Positions 10,069 to 19,998 of a stretch of DNA of 64,000 nucleotides are shown here, piece by piece. The stretch comes from JALHVH01 sp963773685 (GTDB lineage: Bacteria; Acidobacteriota; Aminicenantia; Aminicenantales; Saccharicenantaceae): contig CAVZBY010000011.1 of assembly GCA_963773685.1 (NCBI GenBank), positions 682,001-746,000 of the forward strand, in the 5' to 3' direction. Numbering within the stretch: position 1 is the first letter of the stretch; each line of letters opens with the position of its first letter. The notes beneath the pieces are model-generated. The model ran no database searches, was not told the DNA's origin, and saw only the letters and a list, made by a program, of their open reading frames with translations. A program made the position numbers and the translations under genes.

Positions 10069-10838
10069 TCCCGGGCCTCGGGCCCCTTCCCCGCCGGCCT
10101 TGTCATCCGCATCCTCAGCCCGCCCGTGAAGGAAAGGATCGCGTTGGCGAGGAGGGCGATGAGAAAGCCGGCCGCGCCGAAGAGCGCGAACCCGGCGATC
10201 CCGCCGAGACCGGCGAAGACCACTCCTCCGACGATCTGGCCCTGCATATCCTTGAGGAAGGAAGGGAGAAGATCGAGGATCCCGGGGACAAAGGACGTGG
10301 CCCCCGCCAACAGCCCAGACAGGATCCCGGCGACGAGCCCCATGCCTCCCCAGAACAGAAGACAGGAGGGAGGATGGATGGACCGGACGACCAAGTCCTC
10401 CCCGGCCGGAGACGGAGATCGAACGGCGTGCTCATGACCGCCCGGCTCCGGGACTTCCGGGGCGGAACAGGAAGGGCAGACCCCGGTTTCCGGGTCGAGG
10501 GGCGAGCCGCAGGCAGGACATCCGCCCTCGTCCTCGGCCCCGACGCGGCCGCCGCATCCGGCACAGACCGCCGATTCGATGTCGTTCTCGTAACCGCAAT
10601 AGATGCAGATGGCCTTTTTCTCGCCGAGGGAGGGAGGGGAGCTTTGGATCCAACCTGTCCCGTCGTAGTAGTACCATTTCCCGGTCTGCGTCCCGATCAT
10701 CCAGAACCGGCCCTCGTCGTCCTTGAAGCGCAAATGCTTGAGACCCTCGACATATTCGCGCCGGGAGATCTCTCCGTTATGGAACCGGCGGGTCATCAGC
10801 TCGAAATCGGCCTTCACATCCTTGAACTTATCGTCCAT
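10065..10838 (-). CDS. Zinc-ribbon membrane protein of unknown function
   Basis: A 257-residue protein of three parts. Residues 1-70 hold a helix (DFELMTRRFHNGEISRREYV) and a tryptophan-rich segment (GKWYYYDGTGWIQSS) like small GYF/WW-type ligand-binding modules. Residues about 75-130 hold two zinc ribbons (CIYCGYENDIESAVCAGCG and CPACGSPLDPETGVCPSC). Residues 160-240 are several Gly/Ala-rich membrane segments (LLFWGGMGLVAGILSGLLAG; GGVVFAGLGGIAGFALFGAA). The layout resembles membrane proteins with cytoplasmic sensor ribbons. No specific family was recognised. It ends tail to tail with hypF, sharing 4 bp. Confidence 0.7.
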   Translation of the reverse strand: MDDKFKDVKADFELMTRRFHNGEISRREYVEGLKHLRFKDDEGRFWMIGTQTGKWYYYDGTGWIQSSPPSLGEKKAICIYCGYENDIESAVCAGCGGRVGAEDEGGCPACGSPLDPETGVCPSCSAPEVPEPGGHEHAVRSPSPAGEDLVVRSIHPPSCLLFWGGMGLVAGILSGLLAGATSFVPGILDLLPSFLKDMQGQIVGGVVFAGLGGIAGFALFGAAGFLIALLANAILSFTGGLRMRMTRPAGKGPEARD

Positions 10839-11041
10839 CTTTCCCCCCCGGCCCGGACCCGTCGCGCGTGAAATGCATTTCGTTTGTTTTCAATGACATA
10901 TTATTTATACTATAATCAACGCTTTAGGCGCCCTGACGAATTCTTGTGCAAACCGCCGTATCTTCAAGGATTCGTTGGCTTTTTTGGCCGGCGACCCCGT
11001 AGATATCCACAATATTTCCACATTTCCTGTGAATAAATACT

Positions 11042-11995
11042 TCACAGTCCGAACTGTTTCAAGAGGTCAAAGAGATCGAACCCGAGGACAGGCGCCGGGA
11101 TGAACGAGACGACGAAGATGACGACGATGAGGGCGCCGACCGCTTTCCTTCCCCGGGACAGAGGGACGTCCTCGTCGACGACCCGCGGGTGCTTCAAGCC
11201 GAGGAGAAGGATGAGAAGGGCCCAGACGAACCAGCCCACCCAGAAGAAGACGCCCATGACAACGAAAGCGATCAAAAAGACCTTGGCCACGGTCGAGGCC
11301 TTTCTCCCGACCATCGCAAAAAAGATGTGCCCGCCGTCGAGCTGGCCCATGGGGAAGAGATTGAAGGCCGTGACCAGGATGCCGACCCAGCCCGCAAAGG
11401 CCACAGGATGCGGGAGGATGACCTGCCCCGCCGGGATGTCCGCGAACAGGAGGCCCGCGATGAACCTGATCAGGAGGGGCTCCCCGAAGACGAGCGCCCC
11501 CTCGCCGTGGGGAGCCGGGCCTATCTTGGACATGGAGAGCCCGACAACGAGGGCCGGGAGGGCGAGGACGAAGCTCGTGAGCGGCCCGGCCGCCCCGATG
11601 TCGAACAGCTGGCGCCGGCGAGTGATGGGCGACTTGATCTTGATGAACGCCCCGAGCGTTCCGATGAGGGTCGGGGCCGGGACGAAATAGGGCAGAGTGG
11701 CGTCGATCCGATAGCGACGGCAGGCCAGGTAATGTCCGAGCTCGTGCCCTAAGAGGATGACGAGAAGGACCGCGGAGTAGAGGACGCTCAGGGTGACGAT
11801 TTCGCGGTCACCGAAGACCGCGGTCCGGAAATCGAACGGAAAATCCTGTTCGATCGCATTCCCGTATTTGAAGCTCAGGCTCCAGCTCAAGCCGACGAAG
11901 AACGTCGAGGCGATGGTCAGGATGAACAGGAGGATATTGAGCCAGGGACCGGCCTTCGTCCGGATCCTTTCCATGGCCCCCATGGAAAAGGCCAT
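11042..11995 (-). CDS. Site-2 protease family (M50) membrane metalloprotease
   Basis: Intramembrane zinc protease of 317 residues. The active-site helix LLVILLGHELGHYLACRR carries HExxH (H84, E85, H88), and the third zinc ligand is in FNLFPMGQLDGGHIFF (the NxxPxxxLDGG motif). About six hydrophobic segments flank these. FVPAPTLIGTLGAFIKIKSPI is typical of the family that lacks a PDZ domain. It probably cleaves membrane-bound substrates such as anti-sigma factors or remnant peptides, though no partner is adjacent. A ferredoxin lies just upstream on the same strand, 16 bp away. Confidence 0.87.
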   Translation of the reverse strand: MAFSMGAMERIRTKAGPWLNILLFILTIASTFFVGLSWSLSFKYGNAIEQDFPFDFRTAVFGDREIVTLSVLYSAVLLVILLGHELGHYLACRRYRIDATLPYFVPAPTLIGTLGAFIKIKSPITRRRQLFDIGAAGPLTSFVLALPALVVGLSMSKIGPAPHGEGALVFGEPLLIRFIAGLLFADIPAGQVILPHPVAFAGWVGILVTAFNLFPMGQLDGGHIFFAMVGRKASTVAKVFLIAFVVMGVFFWVGWFVWALLILLLGLKHPRVVDEDVPLSRGRKAVGALIVVIFVVSFIPAPVLGFDLFDLLKQFGL

Positions 11996-12011
11996 CCGCG
12001 GGGGGCCCGGG

Positions 12012-12257
12012 TCAGCCTTGGAGCTTATGGAACTTCGCCATCAGCTCGTCCCGGGTCTCCTTGTGATTGGGATCGGGGACGCAGGCGTCGACGGGACAGA
12101 CCGCCGCGCACTGGGATTCTTCGAAATGCCCGACGCACTCGGTGCACTTCGCGGGATCGATGATGTAGCGCTCTTCACCCGCCGTGATGGCCTGGTTGGG
12201 ACACTCGGGCTCGCATGCGCCGCAGTTGATGCATTCTTCGGTGATGATGAAAGCCAT
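12012..12257 (-). CDS. 2[4Fe-4S] ferredoxin
   Basis: An 81-residue ferredoxin with two cluster motifs: C9, C12, C15 and C19 (CINCGACEPECP), and KCTECVGHFEESQCAAVCPV, where an insertion between the second and third cysteines of the second motif is of the Allochromatium/YfhL type. It ends in the extra C-terminal tail common to that type. It probably carries low-potential electrons, for example for the PorAB enzyme at the left of the window, but that link is inference. RBS GGAGGAACCCG precedes the ATG. Confidence 0.9.
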   Translation of the reverse strand: MAFIITEECINCGACEPECPNQAITAGEERYIIDPAKCTECVGHFEESQCAAVCPVDACVPDPNHKETRDELMAKFHKLQG

Positions 12258-12322
12258 CGGGTTCCTCCTCGATAATTACGGGTCCATTATATCGCAATCG
12301 CCCGGGTTTTCAAGGGAACGCC

Positions 12323-12979
12323 TTACTTGGCGCTCCCGAGCCGGCCGACCTTGAGGGAAGCCTCATAGCCGTAATAGGTCTGACTGTATTCCTCCTGGAG
12401 CTTCTTGTAGACGGCCAGCGCTCCGGGGGCGTCGCCCTTGAGCTCCAGGGCCTCGGCCTTGTGGAACAGGACCGCGTCGAGAGGATAGGAAGCCGGCTTC
12501 TCTTTCTCGATCCTCGCGTAGATCTCCAGGGCCCGCCCGAAATCCTTCTTCCGGACGAGGATCCGGGCGAGGAGGTCCTGGGCCTCATAGGCGATGAAAT
12601 CCCGGCGCGACGCCTTGACGGCCGCGGCGTTCTTCTCCGCCTTGTCCAGGTCTCCCTTCTCGAGCCAATAGGTGGCGAGGGCGATATAGGCGACCCGGGA
12701 GTACTTGCCCGAGCCGGCCAGCTTCTCGAGCCGGGGCAGGTTCTCGGGCTTCTTGTCGAGGTCGGCGCGAAGGGCGCCGATCTCGCCGACGACCCGGCTC
12801 TCGGCCAATAGCCCCCGATTCCTGAGGAACGTGATGCCCAGGAAGACCAGGGCCAGGAGGACGAGGACTCCCAGACCGATGAGCAGCTCACGCTTCCACG
12901 TCTTGGCGAGCTCGAGGAATTTGTTCATTCCCGAAACGAAGCCGTCCTGCTGGAGCTGATGACGTTCCACTCTTTTCAT
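12323..12979 (-). CDS. Membrane-anchored TPR-like protein (YfgM-type)
   Basis: A 218-residue protein with a cytoplasmic N-terminus, one membrane helix (LLIGLGVLVLLALVFLGITF, residues about 34-53) and then helical repeats of TPR type (YSRVAYIALATYWLEKGDLDKAEK; AYEAQDLLARILVRKKDFGRALEIYARI; FHKAEALELKGDAPGALAVYKKL). The layout matches the YfgM/DUF2133 family that works near the Sec machinery and BamB. The similarity is architectural; no BamB-like gene is next to it. An RBS (AGGAG) lies just upstream of the ATG at 12979. Confidence 0.72.
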   Translation of the reverse strand: MKRVERHQLQQDGFVSGMNKFLELAKTWKRELLIGLGVLVLLALVFLGITFLRNRGLLAESRVVGEIGALRADLDKKPENLPRLEKLAGSGKYSRVAYIALATYWLEKGDLDKAEKNAAAVKASRRDFIAYEAQDLLARILVRKKDFGRALEIYARIEKEKPASYPLDAVLFHKAEALELKGDAPGALAVYKKLQEEYSQTYYGYEASLKVGRLGSAK

Positions 12980-13184
12980 AAGGGTCTCCTCGCACCTGTT
13001 CCGTAGCCTTCTCTTTTAGCACATCCGGGCCCAAAAGCCAAGGTTCAATACGTGTCCCCAGGCGTCCGGGCCTTCAATCGGCCAGCGAGAACGTCCCCAT
13101 CGTCTGCGGAGTCCGGAAGGGGGCGCGACCAGGCGGATCCGTCCGATGGAGGGAACCTTTAACGGGCGGAATCCGTAACTACGG

Positions 13185-15398
13185 ATGATGATAACGAACG
13201 CTCTTACCGAAAACGCCGCCCGGACCGGCACGGCTTTGGCCATGTTCCTGACGCTTTCCCTGGCCGCCGCGGTCGCTTCGCCGGCGGCGCGCACCAGGCC
13301 CGGGGGGGCCCTCGAGCCCATCGCTTTGCCCTCGTCCGCCAGCCCGCCGGTCCTCGACGGAAGGCTCGACGACTCCATTTGGGAGACGGCCTCGCATTTC
13401 GACGCCTTCAAGACCTTCAAGCCGGACTACGGAAAGGAACCGTCCCAGCGGACGGAAGCCTATGTCGCCTACGACCCGGACAATTTCTATTTCGCCTTCC
13501 GCTGCTGGGACACGGAAACATCGAAGATCAAGACCTCCGTCTGCAAGCGGGACGCCATCGCCCAGGACGACATTGTCCTCCTCCTCCTGGACACGTTCAA
13601 CGACAACCAGAACTGCTATACCCTGATGCTCAATCCGCTCGGCATCCAGGGCGACGGCATCATGAATGTCCAGGGCAACGTGGACGAGAGCCACGATCTG
13701 GTCTGGTACAGCACGGGACGGATCGACGAGAACGGGTGGACGGTCGAAGCCCGCCTCCCGCTCCGGAGCATCCGCTTCCCCAACGGCAAGACGCTGGAGA
13801 TGAAGGCCGTGTTCGTCCGGTTCCTCACGAGGACGTCGGAGCAATTCTGCTTCCCGCCCCTGAACCCGGCGAACAGCAACATCATGGCCCAAGCCCAGCC
13901 TATCCTGGTGTCCGGGCTCCGATACCAGCGGGTCCGGGAGCTCATCCCCGCGTTCACGTACGGCTCGCGGCGCGAGGCCCGGGACGGGTCGCTGAGGAAG
14001 ATCGAGGAGAACCGGGATTTCAGCCTGACCGGCAAGTACGGCCTGACCTCCGACCTGACCCTGGACGGCGCCTATAATCCCGACTTCAGCCAGGTCGAGG
14101 CCGACGCCGGACAGGTGGACGTCAATCTTCGCTACGCCCTTTATTACCAGGAGAAACGGCCTTTCTTCCTGGAAGGCCAGGATATTTGGGCCTTCGGCGG
14201 GGCGATGGAAGACGCCCCCCTGCAGTCCATCGTCTATACGCGGACTATCGTCGACCCCGTCTACGGATTCCGGCTGACCGGGAAGTTGGGGCGCCGCGAT
14301 ACCGTTGCCGCCATCTACGCCAGGGACGACCTGCCCGGAGACGCAACCGATGAGCATCCCGTGTTCTCCATCGTCCGGTACAAGCACGCCCTGCGCGGAG
14401 ATTCCTACCTCGGCGGCTTCTATACGGGACGGGAACAGGGCCGGGGATACAACCGGGTCGGCGGGGTGGACGGCCGGCTCCGGCTGAACCAGACCTGGGT
14501 GTTCTCCTTCCACGGCTTCGGGTCCCTGACCCGCCGGGACGGCGCGGCCTCGAGCCACAGGGACCATGCCCTGGCCCTGAGTTTCAATCACCAGAGCCGG
14601 AGGTGGATGATCGATGCGGGCTACCAGGACGTCTCCCCCGATTTCCAGGTCGACTCGGGCTTCCTGACGAGGACCGGCGTCAGGCGGCTGGGCCTCACGG
14701 CGATTCACATGATCTACCCGCGCTCGAAGTTCTTCCAGAAGATCGAGCCCTTTTATTGGGGCTATCAGCTTTACGACACGATCGACGGCAGGTGGGAGAC
14801 GTTCAACATGTTCGTGCTGAGGGCCTCCCTGCCCCGGAGCACCGAGCTCCGCCTCGAGGGCATCCTGGGCAACGAGATCTTCGCCGGGCGCCGGTTCGAG
14901 AGGACCGGCTTCGGGGCCCGGGCCCGCAGCCAGATCCTCAAGCAGGTCTTCTTCGAGACGTCCTTCCGGAGGTCGGGCGGGATCTATTACGACCCGGACG
15001 CCCCTTACCAGGGCGACGAGACCCGGACGGGCCTCTACGCGCGTTACCAGCCGGCCGACAAGCTCGACTTCAGCCTGAGCCTCGACAACGTCCGGTTCGC
15101 CCGCCGCTCCGACGGCAAGAGGATCTACGACTATACGATCCTCTGGAACCGGAACACGTTCCAGATCAACAAATACCTATTCCTTCGGGCCATCGTCGAG
15201 TACAACTTCTATCGGAAGCGCCTGACCGGCGACGGGCTGGTCTCGTTCACATACATCCCGGGGACGGTCTTCTACGTGGGGTATGGGTCGGCCTTCGAGC
15301 GTCTGGACTGGAGGAACGGCGAATACGTCGATGGGCGCCGCTTCCTGGAGACCAAGCGCGGCCTGTTCCTGAAGATCAGCTATCTCTGGCGGTTCTGA
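13185..15398 (+). CDS. DUF5916 outer-membrane protein with CBM9-like N-terminal domain
   Basis: An intact 737-residue secreted protein. The signal sequence (ALAMFLTLSLAAAVASPAA) is followed by a family-9 carbohydrate-binding-like domain, about residues 45-235 (PPVLDGRLDDSIWETASHFD; AYVAYDPDNFYFAFRCWDTE; GWTVEARLPLRSIRFPNG). The rest is a beta-barrel-like DUF5916 domain: EKRPFFLEGQDIWAF, FRLTGKLGRRDTVAAIYA and the C-terminal strand GLFLKISYLWRF ending in an aromatic. The family is frequent in Acidobacteriota, Gemmatimonadota and relatives; its role is unknown and may be uptake of glycan or peptide. It ends one base before the convergent next gene. Confidence 0.85.
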   Translation: MMITNALTENAARTGTALAMFLTLSLAAAVASPAARTRPGGALEPIALPSSASPPVLDGRLDDSIWETASHFDAFKTFKPDYGKEPSQRTEAYVAYDPDNFYFAFRCWDTETSKIKTSVCKRDAIAQDDIVLLLLDTFNDNQNCYTLMLNPLGIQGDGIMNVQGNVDESHDLVWYSTGRIDENGWTVEARLPLRSIRFPNGKTLEMKAVFVRFLTRTSEQFCFPPLNPANSNIMAQAQPILVSGLRYQRVRELIPAFTYGSRREARDGSLRKIEENRDFSLTGKYGLTSDLTLDGAYNPDFSQVEADAGQVDVNLRYALYYQEKRPFFLEGQDIWAFGGAMEDAPLQSIVYTRTIVDPVYGFRLTGKLGRRDTVAAIYARDDLPGDATDEHPVFSIVRYKHALRGDSYLGGFYTGREQGRGYNRVGGVDGRLRLNQTWVFSFHGFGSLTRRDGAASSHRDHALALSFNHQSRRWMIDAGYQDVSPDFQVDSGFLTRTGVRRLGLTAIHMIYPRSKFFQKIEPFYWGYQLYDTIDGRWETFNMFVLRASLPRSTELRLEGILGNEIFAGRRFERTGFGARARSQILKQVFFETSFRRSGGIYYDPDAPYQGDETRTGLYARYQPADKLDFSLSLDNVRFARRSDGKRIYDYTILWNRNTFQINKYLFLRAIVEYNFYRKRLTGDGLVSFTYIPGTVFYVGYGSAFERLDWRNGEYVDGRRFLETKRGLFLKISYLWRF

Positions 15399-16718
15399 TC
15401 ACCAATCGAACCGGACGAGCCCCGTCCTCTCGGCAAGCTGTCCCCGGATGTCCTCTTTGCGGACACGGCCTTCCTTTTCGGCCTTGACGGCCTTGAAGAG
15501 CTCGAAGGTCGTCAGCAGGCCGTTGCCGTCCTTCTGGGCCTCCTCGATCTGGAGGGGAGAGAACGGGACCGTCCGCGCCGCCGCTTCCTGGGCCAGGAAG
15601 TAGTTGCCGATGAGCAGGGCCTTCATCTTGGTGTTGTCGAACTCCTGCATCCGGCGCCCCTTGTATTTTTGGAGGAGGGCGCATTCGTCGTCCGTGGCCC
15701 AGTTCCGCCCGCTCCGGACGAGGACGAGGATGAGCGGCTCCCTCTGGAGGCTGACCTCGACGGGCTGATCGACGGTCTCGATGAGCCAGGCGTCCTCCTC
15801 CTTGCTCCGGATGACCTTCTTCCAATAGGCGTCGACGTCCACGACCTTCCCCCAACCCAGGTACTGGAGCGCCTGGATGACCGCCGTCCTGAGCTCGGGG
15901 CCTTCGGACTTGAGGAGCCTGTTGAAGGATTCCTGTTCCGACGCCCGGGCCTCCTTCAGGCTGTCCTCGATCTCCCGGAGGGCCTGCTCGTGGCGCCTGA
16001 CCTCTTCCTCCCGGCGGACGAGAAGGTGCTTGAGGACGGGGAAGGTATATTCACCGCCGTCGAGCCAGCCGTACTCCGGGCTCTCCGTCGCTTTCAGGTC
16101 GAGCATGGGGGCGACGTTCTTGAGGAAGAAGCCCGCGACCTCGACGTTCTTGGATCCGAACGACGGAAGGAGAAGATAGAATCCCCTTCCCTTGCGGATG
16201 AGAGCGGAGACGGGGCGCCCGTCGCGGCCCTTGGCCAGGAATTCGTAGGTCCCGTCCGCGCTCTCGCCCTTGTCCCAAGCGGCGTCGGGGACGGGGTCCT
16301 GGAAGAGCTTATAGGCATGCGTGATCGACGGCCGGAACTTGTCGAAGATGAGGCTGAAGGGGACATTCGGCCTGAGGACGACATCCTCCGAAGGATCGGC
16401 GTCCTGGAAATGCAGTCCGGGGAACATCCCGATGACCGCGGTCAGGTCCGCGAGGTCGCCGAGGCCGACGAAACAGACGACCCGGGCCCCGCCCTCGACG
16501 AGAGGGGCGAGCTCCGCCGCGATCCCGTTCCGGGCCCGGCTTTCCTGCCCCGGAAGGCCCATCTGGAAGAAAAGCGTCTCGAGGTCCGGGTTCACCCCCG
16601 GACGCTCGGGGCGTCCCGGCCCCCCGGCCAGGAGCTCGGCATCGAACCCCTCCGCGCGCAGGCGCTCGCGGTCCTTTTCGTCGAAATCGATCAGAACGAT
16701 CTTGGACATGGCCCTCAT
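15399..16718 (-). CDS. Unrecognised two-domain protein with central coiled coil
   Basis: Up to 439 residues; an internal start at 16709 (MSKIVLIDFDEKDRERLRAEGF) looks more natural. The N-terminal 190 residues look like an alpha/beta sensor or Rossmann-type region (VVCFVGLGDLADLTAVIGMF) with a beta-rich part (FYLLLPSFGSKNVEVAGFFL). A coiled coil (residues about 235-270: RREEEVRRHEQALREIEDSL) follows. The C-terminal 170 residues (LRTAVIQALQYLGWGKVVDVD; EPLILVLVRSGRN; KMKALLIGNYFL) have an alpha/beta pattern reminiscent of restriction-endonuclease-like folds, as in many NERD-like or DUF proteins, but I see no convincing catalytic motif. Function unknown. Confidence 0.6.
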   Translation of the reverse strand: MRAMSKIVLIDFDEKDRERLRAEGFDAELLAGGPGRPERPGVNPDLETLFFQMGLPGQESRARNGIAAELAPLVEGGARVVCFVGLGDLADLTAVIGMFPGLHFQDADPSEDVVLRPNVPFSLIFDKFRPSITHAYKLFQDPVPDAAWDKGESADGTYEFLAKGRDGRPVSALIRKGRGFYLLLPSFGSKNVEVAGFFLKNVAPMLDLKATESPEYGWLDGGEYTFPVLKHLLVRREEEVRRHEQALREIEDSLKEARASEQESFNRLLKSEGPELRTAVIQALQYLGWGKVVDVDAYWKKVIRSKEEDAWLIETVDQPVEVSLQREPLILVLVRSGRNWATDDECALLQKYKGRRMQEFDNTKMKALLIGNYFLAQEAAARTVPFSPLQIEEAQKDGNGLLTTFELFKAVKAEKEGRVRKEDIRGQLAERTGLVRFDW

Positions 16719-16903
16719 CCTTGCCGAATTGAATTCATAGCAAATTCCGGCCCATTGCCTCTCTTATCTAATACCCCCCCCTCTGCCTGTAAATCACCCT
16801 TTGAGGTGAATCCCCGGGGGATATTGGCGATGATTCCGGACGAACTCTGACATCTCGGGCCCGGATGCCCGACGCCTCTTTCAAGCCGCGTTAAAACGAC
16901 CTT

Positions 16904-17807
16904 TTATTCCTGCTGCCGGGGCTTGAGCTTGCTCAGCGATTCCTTGAGCCAGGTGACATATTCGGGCCGCTGGATCAGGCTCTCGACCCGAAAGACCCTG
17001 ATGCCCGCCAGCCTGCCTTCGTTGACCTTGGCGACGAAGAAATCCATCAGTCCCTTGAACTCCTGTTCGGTCAGCCACCGATGTTCACTGCCCGCGTCGA
17101 GATACAGGGATCCCAGGATCGGCTTCCCCGGGAATTTGTCCAACACCCGGGCGAGCAGCTGTTCGTGGTTCTGGAGCTCTTTCGTGTCGTAGAAGCTGAA
17201 GATGATCGCGTCGATGTCGAAATCGTACGGCTTGTCCAGATCGGCCGGCGGGTAGCAGGGGGCCCAGATCGCCAGGCGCGGATTGATGGCCTTGGCCTGG
17301 GCGATGATGCGGCGGAATTCGTCGGCGGAATGGCCTCCCTCGGCGGGCTTCTCCGTCTCTTCGTAGAAGTCGTTGAGGTACAGGCCGATGATCTGCTTGT
17401 GGGTGAGCGACAGCTCCGCGATCCAGGCCGCGTGCCGCATGGCCTGGTCGAACGTCCATCCCCAGATGCCCCGTCTCGATCTTGGCGATGATGTACTTGA
17501 CGCCCGGCGTGTTCATGTGCCGGTACATCAGGGTGTCCTCGAGCTTCATCGTCCCGTCATAAGGCTTGTCGTGAGTCCAGACCGTGTTGAACCCGACCTC
17601 CTTGACCATCGGAGCGATGTCCACCTTGGAGCTGTGCTCCCAGACGGAGATCAGGGGCTCGGCAGGGAAGTCGATCGCGTCGGTCGCGAGCACAGGGGCG
17701 ACGCACACCACCGATAGGATCCCGGCCGCGAGCGCCGATCGCAGAATGCCCCTCGGCAACGCGAACCTTCCGGTCTGAAGCATCGATCGATCACGGGTTC
17801 TTGACAT
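16904..17807 (-). CDS. Secreted protein, probably a TIM-barrel hydrolase-like domain (one frameshift)
   Basis: The start at 17807 has a strong AGGAGG. A signal peptide follows (GILRSALAAGILSVVCVAPVLA). The mature protein begins TDAIDFPAEPLISVWEH and continues with strand-helix units such as EVGFNTVWTHDKPYD, IIGLYLNDFYEET, AINPRLAIWAPCYPP, IDAIIFSFYD and KPILGSLYLDAGSEHRWLT. These look like a (beta/alpha) barrel of glycoside-hydrolase type. A single-base shift at about 17445-17460 separates the signal-peptide half from the rest. The corrected length is about 300 residues. No catalytic pair could be fixed; the FY-D and LYLDAG segments are candidates. A cupin gene lies 47 bp upstream on the same strand. 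Confidence 0.55.
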
Positions 17808-17854
17808 GAGACCTCCTTCCTTCAATTGGCTGGGCGACGGACAAATGCCCGTTT

Positions 17855-18190
17855 TCAGTGCGGGAGTTCGAGCCATACGACGGGCTCGGTTCCCGAATTC
17901 CAGCCGTCGTGTCCGGGAGGTATGACGCCGACGTCTCCCGGGCCGTATTCTTCTTCTTTTCCATCATCCATCCTGACGCGCAAATGGCCCGAAAGCACAT
18001 AAATGACGTGATGCTTCGGACAGCTCTTAGCCCCGACAAGCGGTTTTATGTGTTTCGACCATTGCCATCCGGGCTCGGCCGTGACCCGCTGAATAGTGAA
18101 GCCGTCGATCGTGACGATTTCGATCCTGAGCTTTTCCGGGGTCTGAGTTTCATCCGGCCGGTTCAGACTTTTTTTTGCGATGGATGCCAT
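17855..18190 (-). CDS. Small cupin-domain protein
   Basis: An intact 111-residue single-domain cupin. Motif 1 is CPKHHVIYVLSGHLRV (metal-ligand His pair), followed by MDDGKEEEYGPGDVGVIPPGHDGW for motif 2 (PGD, PPGH). It is probably a metal-binding small-molecule or sensor protein; substrate unknown. The RBS GGAGGGAAA precedes the ATG. It lies upstream of the secreted barrel gene and may be co-transcribed. Confidence 0.82.
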   Translation of the reverse strand: MASIAKKSLNRPDETQTPEKLRIEIVTIDGFTIQRVTAEPGWQWSKHIKPLVGAKSCPKHHVIYVLSGHLRVRMDDGKEEEYGPGDVGVIPPGHDGWNSGTEPVVWLELPH

Positions 18191-18390
18191 ACCCTTTCCC
18201 TCCTTACTTTGCGCCGAGTCCCCTATACATATCTTACATCAACAAGAGAGCATATCAAACGGCAACAGAAATGTTGTTATCCTGTTTGGAATCCTAGATT
18301 TAGGGAAAGTCGCTCCGAGGCATCCCGCAGAAGCGATAAGCTCCGGCACCGACCTGCTGGAAAGCAAAAATGAGAAAGTGAGGTCGCGCG

Positions 18391-19788
18391 TCAATGGCTG
18401 ATGATATCCAAAACCCCGGTCCGCAAGGAGAACCACACCAACTGCAGAAACGTATCTTCGGCCCTTCTCGTATACTCCACCTTTCCTTCCTTCCTCGAGC
18501 CCGATGAGTTCGGAGCGTTGGAATTCCGAACCTTCAACAGGTTCGCCAGGAACGAGGCGAAGCGATTGTCGAATCCTTTTTCGGTTCCGGTCTCTTTGTC
18601 GAGAATGGCGACCACCAGATCCTTATAGATCCCGCGCACATGGCCGCGAGCATAGCCGCCGGATACATCGACCTCAAACGTCACTTCCTGCGCCCTGCCG
18701 GACTTGATCCGGGTGTGTGCCGAAGCATCCAGGAACCCGCTCAGGCAGGCCAGCTCCATCGCGTCGAGCGAACCCGAATAGTGGAGCGAGAAGTGCGGCG
18801 AGGTGATTGGGATCGACATCATCACCTTCAACGTCCCGGCGCTCATGAGGTCGCCCTTCCCCTGAAGCCGGACGGCGGCGGTTGCGTCGCCCCTGTTCGC
18901 GATTCCCTCGACGGAGAAGCTCACGGCCCCGAACGTCAACACGGCGGGCGCTTCTCCAACGGCGAACCTCTCGCTGTACGTCAGGCGGCCGTCCGTGATG
19001 CCGAGGCTGCCGACCTGCAGAGGTCGCCGGATGGCGGCCAGCGCCTCGTGCACCATGAGCGGGCTCTTCAAGCGCGGCTTCCGCGGTTTCTCGCGATTGA
19101 CCAGCGCGTCGAAGGAGGGTCGGGAAAACTGGACCGACCGGGCCCGATACGACTCTCCCCGGAGCAACTCGCCGTACGCCAGGCCCGACGCTCTGAACTC
19201 GGGTACGACCACGTGATACCGCGTCGTTCGGAAATCCCTCCCCGCAAAGAACGCTTTATCTTCAACCAACGTCCGCAGCTCGGTCCCCTCGGCGATCAGT
19301 TCCGAGCGAGGCACCGAGGCGTTCAGCTGTGCGCAACGGATCCCATAGCGAGCCCGGAGAAATTCCACGTCGAGATTGGTCGCGTAAAGACGGGACTTGG
19401 CGAAGATATCAGCGGTCGCCGCCTTTCCCCAAAGAACTTTCGCCCAGCGAACGCCCGTTAAAGAGATCGGGCCGACCTTGAGCGTCGTATGGGATGAGCT
19501 CAGCGCAACGGATCGAGCGACCAGGCGATTGGCGCCCACCGAGTAATCCAGCTCACCGATCTTCAACACGGACCCCGGATTCGCTCGTGAGTACGCTCGC
19601 TCCACCTTCGCTTTGAAATGACGGTTGAGGATCGCGTCCCCGAACACAAGGACGAGCACCGCGATAATGAGGGCGAGCCCGCCAAGGGAAGCCGCCGCAT
19701 AAGCGGCCAGTCTCCTGAGCGAAAGCCTCCCGCCAGGCTTCACCGCTCTTGGGTGAACCCTATCCTTTCGTGAATCATGGTTGCTCAT
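18391..19788 (-). CDS. AsmA/DUF748-like membrane-anchored protein
   Basis: A 465-residue protein with one N-terminal membrane helix (LAAYAAASLGGLALIIAVLVLVFGD in pieces) followed by a long beta-rich periplasmic part. ILNRHFKAKVERAYSRA, LKIGELDYSVGANRLVARS and SRLYATNLDVEFLRARYG match the start of AsmA/DUF748-type proteins, and LQVGSLGITDGRLTYSERF is a typical repeat strand pattern of that superfamily. Such proteins are thought to bridge or control lipid traffic between membranes. The end (FLQLVWFSLRTGVLDI) resembles the amphipathic C-terminus of relatives. Monocistronic. Family assignment rests on pattern, not a diagnostic motif. Confidence 0.6.
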   Translation of the reverse strand: MSNHDSRKDRVHPRAVKPGGRLSLRRLAAYAAASLGGLALIIAVLVLVFGDAILNRHFKAKVERAYSRANPGSVLKIGELDYSVGANRLVARSVALSSSHTTLKVGPISLTGVRWAKVLWGKAATADIFAKSRLYATNLDVEFLRARYGIRCAQLNASVPRSELIAEGTELRTLVEDKAFFAGRDFRTTRYHVVVPEFRASGLAYGELLRGESYRARSVQFSRPSFDALVNREKPRKPRLKSPLMVHEALAAIRRPLQVGSLGITDGRLTYSERFAVGEAPAVLTFGAVSFSVEGIANRGDATAAVRLQGKGDLMSAGTLKVMMSIPITSPHFSLHYSGSLDAMELACLSGFLDASAHTRIKSGRAQEVTFEVDVSGGYARGHVRGIYKDLVVAILDKETGTEKGFDNRFASFLANLLKVRNSNAPNSSGSRKEGKVEYTRRAEDTFLQLVWFSLRTGVLDIISH

Positions 19789-19998
19789 AAGGGAGGCGTC
19801 ATTCGAGCGCTGACGGCCCTATTATATCTCCGGTGCGCGGCTGTGTCCATCGTCACAAGGAAAGGCCGGGGCAACCCCCGCCACAAGCCTCGCCGCACGG
19901 CTCCGAACCTTCCCCCCCGCCGGAGAATCCGCCTGCTGTTGACATAATCTTTTATTTCGTAGTTAGTAGAATCTGTCGTCATAAGAAGGAGGGGACAA

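Noticed and set aside
13179..14708. Long minus-strand open frame opposite the DUF5916 gene
   Set aside because: Shadow of a clearly coding plus-strand gene; no motif or RBS.
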